Positions 44,524 through 52,360 of a stretch of DNA of 64,000 nucleotides are shown here, piece after piece. The stretch spans positions 62,001-126,000 of the forward strand of contig NZ_RKRE01000003.1 of the NCBI RefSeq assembly GCF_003815015.1, written 5' to 3'. The position numbers were made by a program, and so were the translations under genes. Source of the DNA: Thermodesulfitimonas autotrophica (GTDB lineage Bacteria > Bacillota > Desulfotomaculia > Desulfotomaculales > Ammonificaceae). Below the pieces are notes generated by a model, which was not told the DNA's origin, ran no database searches, and saw only the letters and a program-made list of their open reading frames with translations. Numbering within the stretch: position 1 is the first letter of the stretch; each line of letters begins with the position of its first letter.

Positions 44524-46158
44524 ATGGCGGAAGTGGCCGCTGCCAGAAAGAAGGTCGGTCTTAAGGACATTTCCAGGCCTGGCGACGAACCGCTCGTTAA
44601 CCTCACAGTGGCGGATCTGATGCCGCTACCGTACCTCGACGAAGAAGAACCCTTTAAACCGGCGCCGGCGAGCTGGTGGGAAAAGTACGATTTAAGTTTC
44701 GACGGCCATACCGATATGGGGCTGCCGAAGCCTAAAAGCAAAGAAGAAGAAGACGCGCTTGTTCATAAGTTTTTAAGCGGCCTCCAGAAGCTCTTCGACC
44801 CGCAGGAGAGCTGGACCTTCGTTCAGGTTTTCCGCCTCTCGATGGACTACTGCGTTAAGTGCCAGACCTGTGCTGATGCCTGCCACGCTTACTTGGGTAG
44901 CGGGCGGCAGGAGATCTACCGGCCCACCTACAGGGCTGAGGTCCTGCGCCGCATCTACAAGAAATATTTCACCCCCGAAGGAAGACTTTTGGGACGTTTC
45001 GTGGGTGCCGACATCGACCTCAACTGGCGGACGGTGCTGCGCCTTGCAGAGTCGTGCCACCGCTGCACCATCTGCCGCCGGTGTGCCCAGCGCTGCCCAA
45101 TGGGCGTAGATAACGGAATGATCGCCCGGGAGCTCCGGAAGCTCTTCAGCCAGGAGTTCGGCATCGCGGCGCCGGAAATCTTAGAAAAGGGCTGTGTCTA
45201 TCACCTCACCATCGGTTCGTCTACCCAGATGACTCCTAGTGGTTTCAAGGAAACTGTGCAGTTCATGGAGGAGGATATCGGTGACCGGACCGGCAAGAGC
45301 ATCAAGATTCCGGTTGATAAAAAGGGCGCCGACATCCTGCTGATCCATAACGCCGGTGAGTACCTCTCGTGGCCCGAGAATCCGGAAGCCTTTGCGATCA
45401 TCTTCGAGGCGGCGGGGATCAGCTGGACGCTTTCGAGCGACGTGGTCGGATACGACGCCGTAAACTACGGCCTCTGGAACGACGACGTTGAGCTGGCGCG
45501 GGTGGCGCAGCGGCATGTCAAAATAGCCCAGAAACTCGGCGTTAAGAAGATCGTGGTGGGTGAGTGCGGTCACGCGACCAAGGCGCTGGTGGTCGTAGCG
45601 GACCGGGTCCTGCCCGCGAGTTTATCAAGCTCGGAAATGCCGCGCGAAGGCTGTCTGCCGCTCCTGTGGGAGATCATCAAAAGCGGCGTTATCAAGTTCG
45701 ATCCGAGCCGGAATAACTTCCCGGTGACGCTGCACGACCCCTGTAACATGGTGCGGCTGATGGGTATCGTTACCCCACAGCGTTACGCGCTCAAAGCGCT
45801 GTGCCCGCAGTTCCGGGAGATGACTCCCAACAGCGTTTACAACTACTGCTGCGGCGGCGGCGGGGGCTTGGCAATCATGCAGTCCATGAATTTCCCGCAG
45901 TGGCGGAACAAGGTTTCGACCAGGATGAAAATGAAGCAAACCCTCGAGGCCTTCAGAAACGAACTCGACCCGAACAAATACCCGTATAAATACCTCTGTG
46001 CGCCCTGCTCTAACTGCAAGGGAGCTATCAGAGACGCCATCGCCCACTACAAACTCTGGGATAAGTACCGGATCAATTACGGTGGTCTGGTCGAGCTGAT
46101 GGTAAACGCGATGGTGGATATCGACCGGCCGTATCTCGAACCGGACGATTTTCACTGA
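44524..46158 (+). CDS. HdrD/DsrK-like iron-sulfur subunit (copy 3, without a membrane partner)
   Basis: A 544-residue third paralogue with CVKCQTCADACH, CTICRRCAQRCP and the CCG set CNMVRL ... YCCGGG ... CSNCKG, so all cluster ligands are kept. Unlike copies 1 and 2 it has no NarI-like gene upstream; the 255 bp before it hold only a terminator, a promoter and a leader. It has its own transcription unit with AAGGAGG before the ATG. It may share the membrane subunit of copy 2, act in the cytoplasm, or dock on the membrane complex encoded at 46468-49884; these are guesses. Confidence 0.84.
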   Translation: MAEVAAARKKVGLKDISRPGDEPLVNLTVADLMPLPYLDEEEPFKPAPASWWEKYDLSFDGHTDMGLPKPKSKEEEDALVHKFLSGLQKLFDPQESWTFVQVFRLSMDYCVKCQTCADACHAYLGSGRQEIYRPTYRAEVLRRIYKKYFTPEGRLLGRFVGADIDLNWRTVLRLAESCHRCTICRRCAQRCPMGVDNGMIARELRKLFSQEFGIAAPEILEKGCVYHLTIGSSTQMTPSGFKETVQFMEEDIGDRTGKSIKIPVDKKGADILLIHNAGEYLSWPENPEAFAIIFEAAGISWTLSSDVVGYDAVNYGLWNDDVELARVAQRHVKIAQKLGVKKIVVGECGHATKALVVVADRVLPASLSSSEMPREGCLPLLWEIIKSGVIKFDPSRNNFPVTLHDPCNMVRLMGIVTPQRYALKALCPQFREMTPNSVYNYCCGGGGGLAIMQSMNFPQWRNKVSTRMKMKQTLEAFRNELDPNKYPYKYLCAPCSNCKGAIRDAIAHYKLWDKYRINYGGLVELMVNAMVDIDRPYLEPDDFH

Positions 46159-46190
46159 AAACCAAACGTATTCTGCGGGTCTCCCAAAGC

Positions 46191-46280
46191 GAGAGCCCAC
46201 AACCCCTCGGATATAAAAGTGGACGATAACGCTGCCCCCACTTGACGAGGGGCCGCCTTACCCGGGTGGGCTCTCCTTTT
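46191..46280 (+). terminator. Three-helix nested hairpin, probable terminator or structured RNA
   Basis: Three perfectly paired helices are nested: GAGAGCCCAC (46191-46200) with GTGGGCTCTC (46266-46275); CCCCTCG (46203-46209) with CGAGGGG (46246-46252); AAGTGG (46217-46222) with CCACTT (46238-46243). CTTTTATTT follows the outer helix. The T-rich end suggests termination, but the size and nesting are beyond an ordinary terminator. Confidence 0.55.
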
Positions 46281-46378
46281 ATTTGCCTTTGGCGGGAGAA
46301 GGTACCAGCGGGTAATTTCGGCAGGCAGGCGGCGGTTGGTTACGGAACGGTTTACCTGGCGGCTACAGGCGGTGATTA

Positions 46379-46407
46379 TTGACACTTTTTCAAGAGAGTG
46401 ATATAGT
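46379..46407 (+). promoter_or_regulatory. Sigma-A promoter of the molybdopterin-like/NrfD operon
   Basis: A perfect TTGACA (46379-46384) and TATAGT (46402-46407, five of six) with a 17-bp spacer, about 60 bp upstream of the first gene. Confidence 0.65.
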
Positions 46408-46467
46408 GAAGGCAATAACTTTTCACGCATTTTCCCGTATCTTTCGCTTTTTTCGTGAGGGAGGGGG

Positions 46468-47694
46468 GTGCTTTCCGGTTTGCAGAAGATCTCGCGACGG
46501 GATTTTCTTAAAAGCCTCGGCGGTTTGAGCCCCGTATCTCACCCCCGCAGGGAAGCGAAAGGTAAAGGATTGCCGGCGGAAATATTAAGCCTTACAAATA
46601 TAGATCAGTTAAGAGAAGTTCCGGTGGTTTGTCCGGGTTGTGACTTCGGTTGCGGTGTACTTTTGACGGTGCAGGACGGCGCGGTGGCGGGCTTTGAAGG
46701 GGATCCTGACCACCCGGTAAACCAGGGTTTTTTGTGTAGTGAGGGCGTATCGCTTCTCGAACTAAGCCTTCTGAGAAGCGAGCGCGGGGCAGGCGGAAGC
46801 ACCCTGTTTTATCGTCCTGCTGGAGCAGAGGCGTGGGAAGTGCGGGACTGGGGTTGGGTATTGCGTTCAGTTGCGGGGCGAATAAGAGCGGTGGGGGAGG
46901 CAACCCTGGATGATGAAGGAACGGGAGAAGTCCGGGGTGTTGTGATTCTGTGGGCTGATCTCTTTTTATACAACGAAGAGGTTTATCTCTTAAGTAAGTT
47001 TGCACGGGCACTTGGCATACCGGTAGTAAGCCGCAACCGGTATCCAGGTGCCGTAACTTTTTTACGCCGGATAGGATTTCCGCTAAAAACGGGGGCTGAA
47101 TTACTGGCGAGCGAAAGGATTAAAGGTGTGCTCATCTGGGGGGGTGATTTTCTACTCACGGAAGAGGCGACAGATTGGTTCCCGGGCCTCGAATGGCTTG
47201 CTCTAGTTGACTGGTTTAAGAGTAAGGAAGAGCTGCAGCGCAAACGCCAACGAGTTCTTCAGTTTTGGCCCGGAGCGGAGGTTTTCCTCCTGCCTGCGGT
47301 AGCGCCGTGGGAAAAAGAGGGTTCGCTTCTCTGTCAAGGACGCTGGGTTCAGTGGTGCGCCAGGGCGGTTGAGCCTTCGGGAGACGCGCGGGCGCCGCTC
47401 TGGATAGCCGACAGGCTTTTCAAAGCCGTGCGTGATGCGTACGGGCAAGGCGGATGTATACCTGACTCTCTCCGCGAAACGAGATGGGACTACGGCGGGG
47501 AAAGAATTCCGGATATCAACCTGGTTGCCGCCGAGGTGGCGGAGTGCGTTCCGGCCGGGATGGATCGGGCAGCCAGGACGGTGGGTTTGGCGGCGTCTGG
47601 CGCGGGCGGTGATCCGGTTCGCGCCGGTTACCGTGCGGCAGGGATGCGCCGGAGCCTTGATGCGGAAGGCTGGGGCTTTCTTCTACCCCAGTAG
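46468..47694 (+). CDS. Truncated, probably non-catalytic molybdopterin-oxidoreductase-family subunit
   Basis: A 408-residue relative of formate dehydrogenase alpha subunits (FdnG type, normally 800-1000). It has a twin-arginine motif SRRDFLK (residues 9-15) but no hydrophobic stretch after it. A [4Fe-4S] site follows: CPGCDFGCG and, further on, EGDPDHPVNQGFLCSEG. The region where FdnG carries the Mo/W-binding Sec or Cys reads SRNRYPGAVTF, with no Cys or Sec. The segment FLLPAVAPWEKEGSLLCQGRWVQW matches a late FdnG region, so much of the middle and the C-terminal cofactor domain is missing. It heads an operon with ferredoxin and NrfD subunits, like QrcB in Qrc. I infer a structural or electron-transfer role rather than catalysis. 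The start is GTG after GAGGGAGGGG. Confidence 0.75.
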   Translation: MLSGLQKISRRDFLKSLGGLSPVSHPRREAKGKGLPAEILSLTNIDQLREVPVVCPGCDFGCGVLLTVQDGAVAGFEGDPDHPVNQGFLCSEGVSLLELSLLRSERGAGGSTLFYRPAGAEAWEVRDWGWVLRSVAGRIRAVGEATLDDEGTGEVRGVVILWADLFLYNEEVYLLSKFARALGIPVVSRNRYPGAVTFLRRIGFPLKTGAELLASERIKGVLIWGGDFLLTEEATDWFPGLEWLALVDWFKSKEELQRKRQRVLQFWPGAEVFLLPAVAPWEKEGSLLCQGRWVQWCARAVEPSGDARAPLWIADRLFKAVRDAYGQGGCIPDSLRETRWDYGGERIPDINLVAAEVAECVPAGMDRAARTVGLAASGAGGDPVRAGYRAAGMRRSLDAEGWGFLLPQ

Positions 47695-47762
47695 CGAGGT
47701 CGGCCGGGAAAGGGTTGTGAGCATCGCGCCAACGTCTTCTTGAAAACTGGAGGTGTAAGAGA

Positions 47763-48596
47763 GTGGGTTACGGGTTCTTGTTCGATGTTACCAAATGTAT
47801 TGGCTGCCGGGCCTGCGTTGCTGCCTGCAGGCAGTACAACAAGGGATATCTGGTGCCAACTAAGGGCGGCATGAACGAACTACCCCTGGATAGCGGGATG
47901 GACCGGCGGCTTGAGAAACTCAAGAAGGACTGGGACGGCAAGGATCCTTTAACGGGGAACAACTGGATAAGGATTCACGCTTATCTGATCGAGCGGGGTA
48001 ACAAGAGCATGTGGCGCTTCGTACGGCGTTCCTGCTTTCACTGCGAGCGGCCCACCTGCGAGGCGGTCTGCTTCGCGCACGCCTTTTATAAAACACCGGA
48101 GGGAGCCGTGCTTTACAACCGCTCGAAGTGCGTCGGCTGCCGCTACTGCATGATGGGTTGCCCCTTCAGCGTCCCGAAGTACCAGTGGGACGAACTTTTC
48201 CCCGAGGTACAGAAATGCCGGATGTGCTACGAGCGGACAAAGATTGGGGCGCCGCCGGCTTGCGTTTCTGCCTGTCCGACGCGGGCGGTCATCTTCGGTG
48301 ACCGGCAGATGCTGCTCAACGAAGCGCGGTCGCGGATTAAGCAAAACCCTGGTCAATACGTCGACTACATATACGGCGAAAAGGAAGTCGGCGGCACGTC
48401 GCTCCTCATGATCTCTGATGTCCCCTTTGAGCAACTCGGAATGAAGACGGTGCAGGACGGCAGGATTACCGGCCGAGCCGTTCCGGAGTACACCGACCAG
48501 GCGTTAATGTGGACGCTCGGTGTGGCTGCAGTTTACGGGGCGGCAATGGCGACACTATATGTGGCCAACAAGAGTAAGGAGGAGAAGGAGCATTAA
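47763..48596 (+). CDS. Four-cluster [4Fe-4S] subunit with C-terminal membrane anchor (FdnH/HybA/QrcC-like)
   Basis: A 277-residue polyferredoxin. Cysteine groups CIGCRACVAAC, CFHCERPTCEAVC, CVGCRYCMMGCP and CRMCYERT...CVSACP provide sixteen ligands for four clusters. A hydrophobic helix near the end (about residues 245-265, ALMWTLGVAAVYGAAMATLYV) followed by a charged tail resembles the FdnH anchor. No signal peptide is present, as expected if it is exported with a twin-arginine partner or remains inside. It should carry electrons between the molybdopterin-like subunit and the NrfD protein encoded next. The start is GTG with a GGAGGTG upstream. Confidence 0.9.
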   Translation: MGYGFLFDVTKCIGCRACVAACRQYNKGYLVPTKGGMNELPLDSGMDRRLEKLKKDWDGKDPLTGNNWIRIHAYLIERGNKSMWRFVRRSCFHCERPTCEAVCFAHAFYKTPEGAVLYNRSKCVGCRYCMMGCPFSVPKYQWDELFPEVQKCRMCYERTKIGAPPACVSACPTRAVIFGDRQMLLNEARSRIKQNPGQYVDYIYGEKEVGGTSLLMISDVPFEQLGMKTVQDGRITGRAVPEYTDQALMWTLGVAAVYGAAMATLYVANKSKEEKEH

Positions 48597-48660
48597 GGGG
48601 TGGACCGGCTGGTAATTTGTGGGCCCACGCGGAATTTAAAGTAAGGAGGCGAAAACGGGG

Positions 48661-49884
48661 ATGGCGCATGTGGAACATGCGGAAATTGAGATTTACAAAG
48701 AAGAGCGTCCGGTGAAAAAAGAAAGTGACTTTACGGATTACGATGCTGTCTTCGGCGGCAAATGGTCTTTCGCCATGAGCGGCTACCGGGTGCTGGCCTT
48801 TGCCTTGATAGGACTTATGGCCTTTTCGATGATTTACCGTTTAACCCAGGGCCTGGGACCGGCTACGAACCTGAACGACCAGTGGCCGTGGGGGCTCTGG
48901 ATCGCGTTTGACGACCTGTGCGGGATCGCCTTGGCGGCCGGTGGTTTCTTCACCGTTTTCGTGGCGCACATTCTGAACCTCAAGCAGTACAAGTATATCG
49001 CCCGCGCGTCGCTTATAACGGCCTGGTTTGGTTACATTGTGGTGGCGCTCGGGGTGCTCATGGACCTCGGTCGCTGGTACAACTTCTGGCGGCCCTTTGT
49101 TTCGTGGGGTTACCACTCGTGGCTCTTCGTAGTTCTCCTCTGCGTGATCGGCTACCAGGCGGTTATGACCCTCCAGTTCGGCCACATCTTCTTTGAGCGC
49201 GTCAACGCACCACGGTTGAAGGAGATTTTCGATAAGATTCTCCCCGTGATTTTCGTTGCCGGGTTGGTCATCGGTTTTCTCCACCAGTCGGCGTTAGGTG
49301 CACTTTATATCGCGATGATTGACCGGCAGAACCCGCTCTGGTGGTCCATGCTCATTGGCCTTTTCTTCTTCCTTTCGGCGGCTTTTGTGGGACCCGCCAT
49401 GTGTGTGGTAGAGGGTGTCTTAGCGTCCAAGGCTTACAAGAAGGATTTCCGCCACGAGGTACCGCTTCTGGCGCCGCTTCTTAAGGCCGCTATGTGGCTC
49501 ATGGTCATCTATCTGGTACTTAAGGTTATCGACCTGGTTTACCGCGGTCATTTCCTCGATATGTTCGACGGCTCCACACCTTCTAACCTCTTCCTGTTAG
49601 AGATGGTTATCGGCGTGATTATCCCGATCATCCTCTTAGCCAAAAAGCACATCAGGGAAAGTGTCCCGGGTATGGTAACGGCGGCCGTGCTCATCGTAAT
49701 CGGTGTTATGCTCAACCGGATGAACGTGGTCTTTACCAGTATGTACCAGGCAATGGGCGGTTGGTACTTCCCGCATTGGATGGAGTTTTCGATTAGCATC
49801 GGCCTGGTAAGCCTGCTCATCATGGCCTACTGCTTCTTCGTCGAGAACTTTAAGATTATGCCGGAGGAGCACGAACACCACTGA
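48661..49884 (+). CDS. NrfD/HybB-family quinone-interacting membrane subunit
   Basis: A 407-residue integral membrane protein with about ten helices, of the NrfD/HybB/PsrC/QrcD group that exchanges electrons with quinones without binding haem. Typical segments are QWPWGLWIAFDDLCGIALAAGGF and LMDLGRWYNFWRPF. The start ATG has AAGGAGG eleven bases upstream. It is the last gene of the three-gene operon. NrfD-type proteins in Qrc and alternative complex III may couple quinone chemistry to proton movement; whether this one does is unknown. Confidence 0.9.
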   Translation: MAHVEHAEIEIYKEERPVKKESDFTDYDAVFGGKWSFAMSGYRVLAFALIGLMAFSMIYRLTQGLGPATNLNDQWPWGLWIAFDDLCGIALAAGGFFTVFVAHILNLKQYKYIARASLITAWFGYIVVALGVLMDLGRWYNFWRPFVSWGYHSWLFVVLLCVIGYQAVMTLQFGHIFFERVNAPRLKEIFDKILPVIFVAGLVIGFLHQSALGALYIAMIDRQNPLWWSMLIGLFFFLSAAFVGPAMCVVEGVLASKAYKKDFRHEVPLLAPLLKAAMWLMVIYLVLKVIDLVYRGHFLDMFDGSTPSNLFLLEMVIGVIIPIILLAKKHIRESVPGMVTAAVLIVIGVMLNRMNVVFTSMYQAMGGWYFPHWMEFSISIGLVSLLIMAYCFFVENFKIMPEEHEHH

Positions 49885-50185
49885 GGATGGTGCGGCCGGA
49901 AGAGCCGGAAACTGTAGACGCGCGAATTTGCGATGTTTAGCCGGGTAGGAGCCGGCTGAAAGTCAAGAAACACCTCTTAAGCGATGGGCAGGAATATTCC
50001 TGCCCATTTAGCATTTTTTTCATCTTAATCTGCCCGCTACCGGAGGAATTTTCCTCTTGACCGCGAATATAGTTTTGGGTGAAGAGAAAGAAAGGCGGGT
50101 AGGTAAAAGTAACCACCAAAAATTTTTTCCGGCGAACGGTCTTAGAAGCGATTAACGCATCAGTCTAAGTAAGGGGGGCAAGCGG
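49885..50185 (+). other. Intergenic region before spoVS
   Basis: No gene is seen in these 301 bp. They hold the terminator of the NrfD operon (49984-50017) and the AT-rich region before spoVS. spoVS in Bacillus depends on sigma-H, but no clear sigma-H or sigma-A promoter could be picked out. Confidence 0.5.
49984..50017 (+). terminator. Terminator formed by a 24-bp perfect palindrome
   Basis: ATGGGCAGGAAT (49984-49995) is followed at once by its reverse complement (49996-50007), then TTAGCATTTTTTT. The hairpin plus T run should end the NrfD operon. Confidence 0.65.
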
Positions 50186-50446
50186 ATGGATATCCTCAAG
50201 GTTTCGGCAAAATCCAACCCAAATTCTGTAGCCGGTGCCTTGGCCGGGGTGTTGCGGGAGCGGGGTTCAGCCGAAATCCAGGCGATTGGTGCCGGAGCCG
50301 TCAACCAGGCGGTGAAGGCGATTGCGATTGCCCGGGGTTTTGTGGCGCCGAGCGGTATGGATCTGGTATGTATTCCGGCTTTTACCGATGTTATGATCGA
50401 TGGGGAGGAAAGAACGGCGATTAAGATCATTGTAGAGCCAAGATAG
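50186..50446 (+). CDS. spoVS: Stage V sporulation protein S
   Basis: An 86-residue protein of the highly conserved SpoVS family (Alba-like fold), MDILKVSAKSNPNSVAGALAG-type start and EIQAIGAGAVNQAVKAIAIARG. It affects coat and cortex stages of sporulation and septation; the family may bind nucleic acid. AAGGGGGGC precedes the ATG. It is followed by a likely terminator, so it is probably monocistronic. Confidence 0.96.
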   Translation: MDILKVSAKSNPNSVAGALAGVLRERGSAEIQAIGAGAVNQAVKAIAIARGFVAPSGMDLVCIPAFTDVMIDGEERTAIKIIVEPR

Positions 50447-50462
50447 CAGCGGGTTATGCATT

Positions 50463-50499
50463 TACCTCCTGCCGGGCGAGCCGGAAAGGGGTTTTTTTT
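50463..50499 (+). terminator. Probable terminator after spoVS
   Basis: CCTC...CCGG pairs with CCGG...GGGG around a short loop, followed by nine T. The stem is interrupted, so confidence is moderate. Confidence 0.45.
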
Positions 50500-50506
50500 T
50501 ATCTTG

Positions 50507-51478
50507 ATGGGGCCTGAAGGGATTTCCCGGCTGCATCGCGCCGCGCCGGTAGTTGATGCCCACTGTGATACCCTTTCCCTCCTGGTGCACCAGACGGCGT
50601 TGCGGGGAGAAGAGGCGGCGGGCCAAGTTACTCCGGAGAGACTGAAGCAGGGGGGCGTTAACCTCCAGTGCTTCGCGGTTTTTGTAGCGCCGCGCCACCG
50701 CGGGAGCTACTTGCGCCGGGCACTGGAGCAGATCGATACCTTTTACCGTTTCCTCTCTCTTTACGCGGGGGAGCTTATGCCAGTCTGTGACCGGGCGAGC
50801 CTGGAAGGGGCGCTGGTCGCCGGGAAGATCGGTGCCGCCCTCTGCGTAGAAGGGGGGCACGTGCTGGAGGGGAGCCTGGGCGTCCTGCGGGTACTTCGCC
50901 GGTTGGGCGTTAGCTGTCTCACGCTAACTTGGAACGGGCGAAACGAATTGGCGGACGGCGTGCTGGAAAGCGGGACGGGCGGTGGGCTGACCAGTTTCGG
51001 CCGGGAAGTGGTGCGGGAGATGGAACGGCTGGGGATGGTGGTCGATGTGGCGCACCTGGCGCCGGCGGGCTTCTGGGATGTGCTCCGCCTATCGCGGCTG
51101 CCGGTGATCGCCTCGCACGCTAACGCGCGGGCTCTCTGCGACCACCCACGGAACCTTACGGACGAGCAGGTGCGGGCGCTGGCAGCAAAGGGCGGTGTTA
51201 TTGGCGTGAGTTTCGTGCCCGAATTTGTTGACCCGGAGAAGCCTACCCTCGAAAGAGTGGTGGACCATATCGAGCACCTGGCGGCTGTAGGCGGCGTGGC
51301 GTGTGTGGGGTTAGGTTCCGATTTTGACGGGACGCCGCAAACGGTAGCGGGTCTTGAAGATCCTTCTTGTTTACCCGCCATCACAGGGGCGTTAGAGCGG
51401 CGCGGTTGGCGGGAAGAGGATATCCGGAAGGTTCTTGGGCAAAATTTTTTACGGGTGTTCCGTGATGTCTGGCAATAA
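50507..51478 (+). CDS. Membrane-dipeptidase-family (M19) peptidase
   Basis: A zinc-dependent dipeptidase of the renal dipeptidase family, about 323 residues. The metal-site motif is VVDAHCDTL near the N-terminus; the catalytic Glu lies in ALCVEGGHVLEG. Later motifs are DVAHLAPAGFWDV, IASHANARALCDHPRNLTDEQ and GLGSDFDG. No signal peptide is seen, so it is probably cytoplasmic like many bacterial members. I favour ATG 50507 because the probable spoVS terminator overlaps the first codons of the longer version from ATG 50456. In Firmicutes such genes are often near spore genes; the substrate is unknown. Confidence 0.88.
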   Translation: MGPEGISRLHRAAPVVDAHCDTLSLLVHQTALRGEEAAGQVTPERLKQGGVNLQCFAVFVAPRHRGSYLRRALEQIDTFYRFLSLYAGELMPVCDRASLEGALVAGKIGAALCVEGGHVLEGSLGVLRVLRRLGVSCLTLTWNGRNELADGVLESGTGGGLTSFGREVVREMERLGMVVDVAHLAPAGFWDVLRLSRLPVIASHANARALCDHPRNLTDEQVRALAAKGGVIGVSFVPEFVDPEKPTLERVVDHIEHLAAVGGVACVGLGSDFDGTPQTVAGLEDPSCLPAITGALERRGWREEDIRKVLGQNFLRVFRDVWQ

Positions 51479-52304
51479 GAATCAGGGTTACTGTGACCTG
51501 CACGTCCATACCACGGCCTCCGACGGCGCGGAGACGCCGGAGCAGGTGGTGGAGCGGGCGGTCGCTATGGGTTTAGCGGCGATTGCGATAACGGACCACG
51601 ATACTGTTGGTGGTGTTGCGGCGGCGCTGGCCAGGGCGGAGCAACGGATCACGGTTGTGCCGGGGGTTGAGATCAGCACGGAAGAAAACGACCGTGAGGT
51701 GCACATCCTCGGCTATTTTATTGACCATAATGATTCTTCGCTGCGGGCTAAGTTGGCCTGGCTGGCTGAGCAGCGTCAAGCCCGCGCGGCAAAGATAGTC
51801 GCGAAACTCAAGAGCCACGGCATTCCGGTTACCCTACCAGAAGTCGCTGCCTTAGCTTCCGGGGTGGTTGGCCGGGCGCATATTGCTTTTTTGCTGGTGC
51901 AGAAGGGGGTTGTCCGGACGGTAGAAGAGGCTTTTGCCCGGTGGCTTGGCCGGGGCTGTCCTGCCTACGTGCCGCGGGCGCGGCTCCGGGCGGTCGATGC
52001 GGTCCAGCTGATCAGGGATGCTAACGGTGCGGCCGTGCTCGCCCATCCAGGGGTAAGTGGGGGTGCGGACCTGCTGGAAGAATTGGTGCCTGCCGGGCTT
52101 TGCGGGATTGAGGCGGTTTACCCAGAACACGCTCCAGAACAGGAAGAGTACTTCCGGGGACTGGCGGCGCGGTACGGCTTGATTGTAACCGGCGGTTCGG
52201 ACTATCACGGGCCGGACCGCCGGTATCCTTTAGGGACGGCGGTGGTTGGGTATAGCGCGGTGGAAAGGCTTTACCGGGCAGCCAGGAACACGTCTAAATT
52301 TTGA
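51465..52304 (+). CDS. PHP-domain phosphoesterase (TrpH/YciV-like)
   Basis: A 279-residue polymerase-and-histidinol-phosphatase domain protein. Metal-binding motifs are DLHVHTTASDG, ITDHDTVGG, VPGVEIST, VLAHPG and GGSDYHG. Characterised relatives hydrolyse 3',5'-nucleoside bisphosphates or short oligonucleotides (RNase AM). The start ATG 51465 lies inside the end of the dipeptidase gene, so the two are co-transcribed. Confidence 0.9.
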   Translation: MSGNKNQGYCDLHVHTTASDGAETPEQVVERAVAMGLAAIAITDHDTVGGVAAALARAEQRITVVPGVEISTEENDREVHILGYFIDHNDSSLRAKLAWLAEQRQARAAKIVAKLKSHGIPVTLPEVAALASGVVGRAHIAFLLVQKGVVRTVEEAFARWLGRGCPAYVPRARLRAVDAVQLIRDANGAAVLAHPGVSGGADLLEELVPAGLCGIEAVYPEHAPEQEEYFRGLAARYGLIVTGGSDYHGPDRRYPLGTAVVGYSAVERLYRAARNTSKF

Positions 52305-52360
52305 CAGTTTGGCATAATACTATTCCTGGAACTGGGCCGAAGGAGAGGGAGGGTTTGCTC

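Larger units (their letters stand above)
46159..46467 (+). other. Intergenic region between HdrD-like copy 3 and the molybdopterin-like gene
   Basis: No convincing gene is seen in these 309 bp. They contain the nested hairpin at 46191-46280 and the promoter at 46379-46407. A short minus-strand open frame runs through it but resembles nothing. Confidence 0.5.

Noticed and set aside
46152-46430. A 92-codon minus-strand frame in the gap before the molybdopterin-like gene
   Set aside because: It runs through the nested hairpin and the TTGACA/TATAGT promoter, has no ribosome site and resembles nothing.
47432-47743. A frame-shifted continuation of the molybdopterin-like gene (ending YPSSEVGRERVVSIAP)
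   Set aside because: I considered a frameshift that would lengthen the protein, but the other frame adds fewer than 20 residues beyond the stop and does not restore the missing cofactor domain.
52301-52329. TTGACA at 52301 as the promoter of the coiled-coil gene
   Set aside because: No acceptable -10 box lies at 16-19 bp; the nearby CATAAT is only six bases away.
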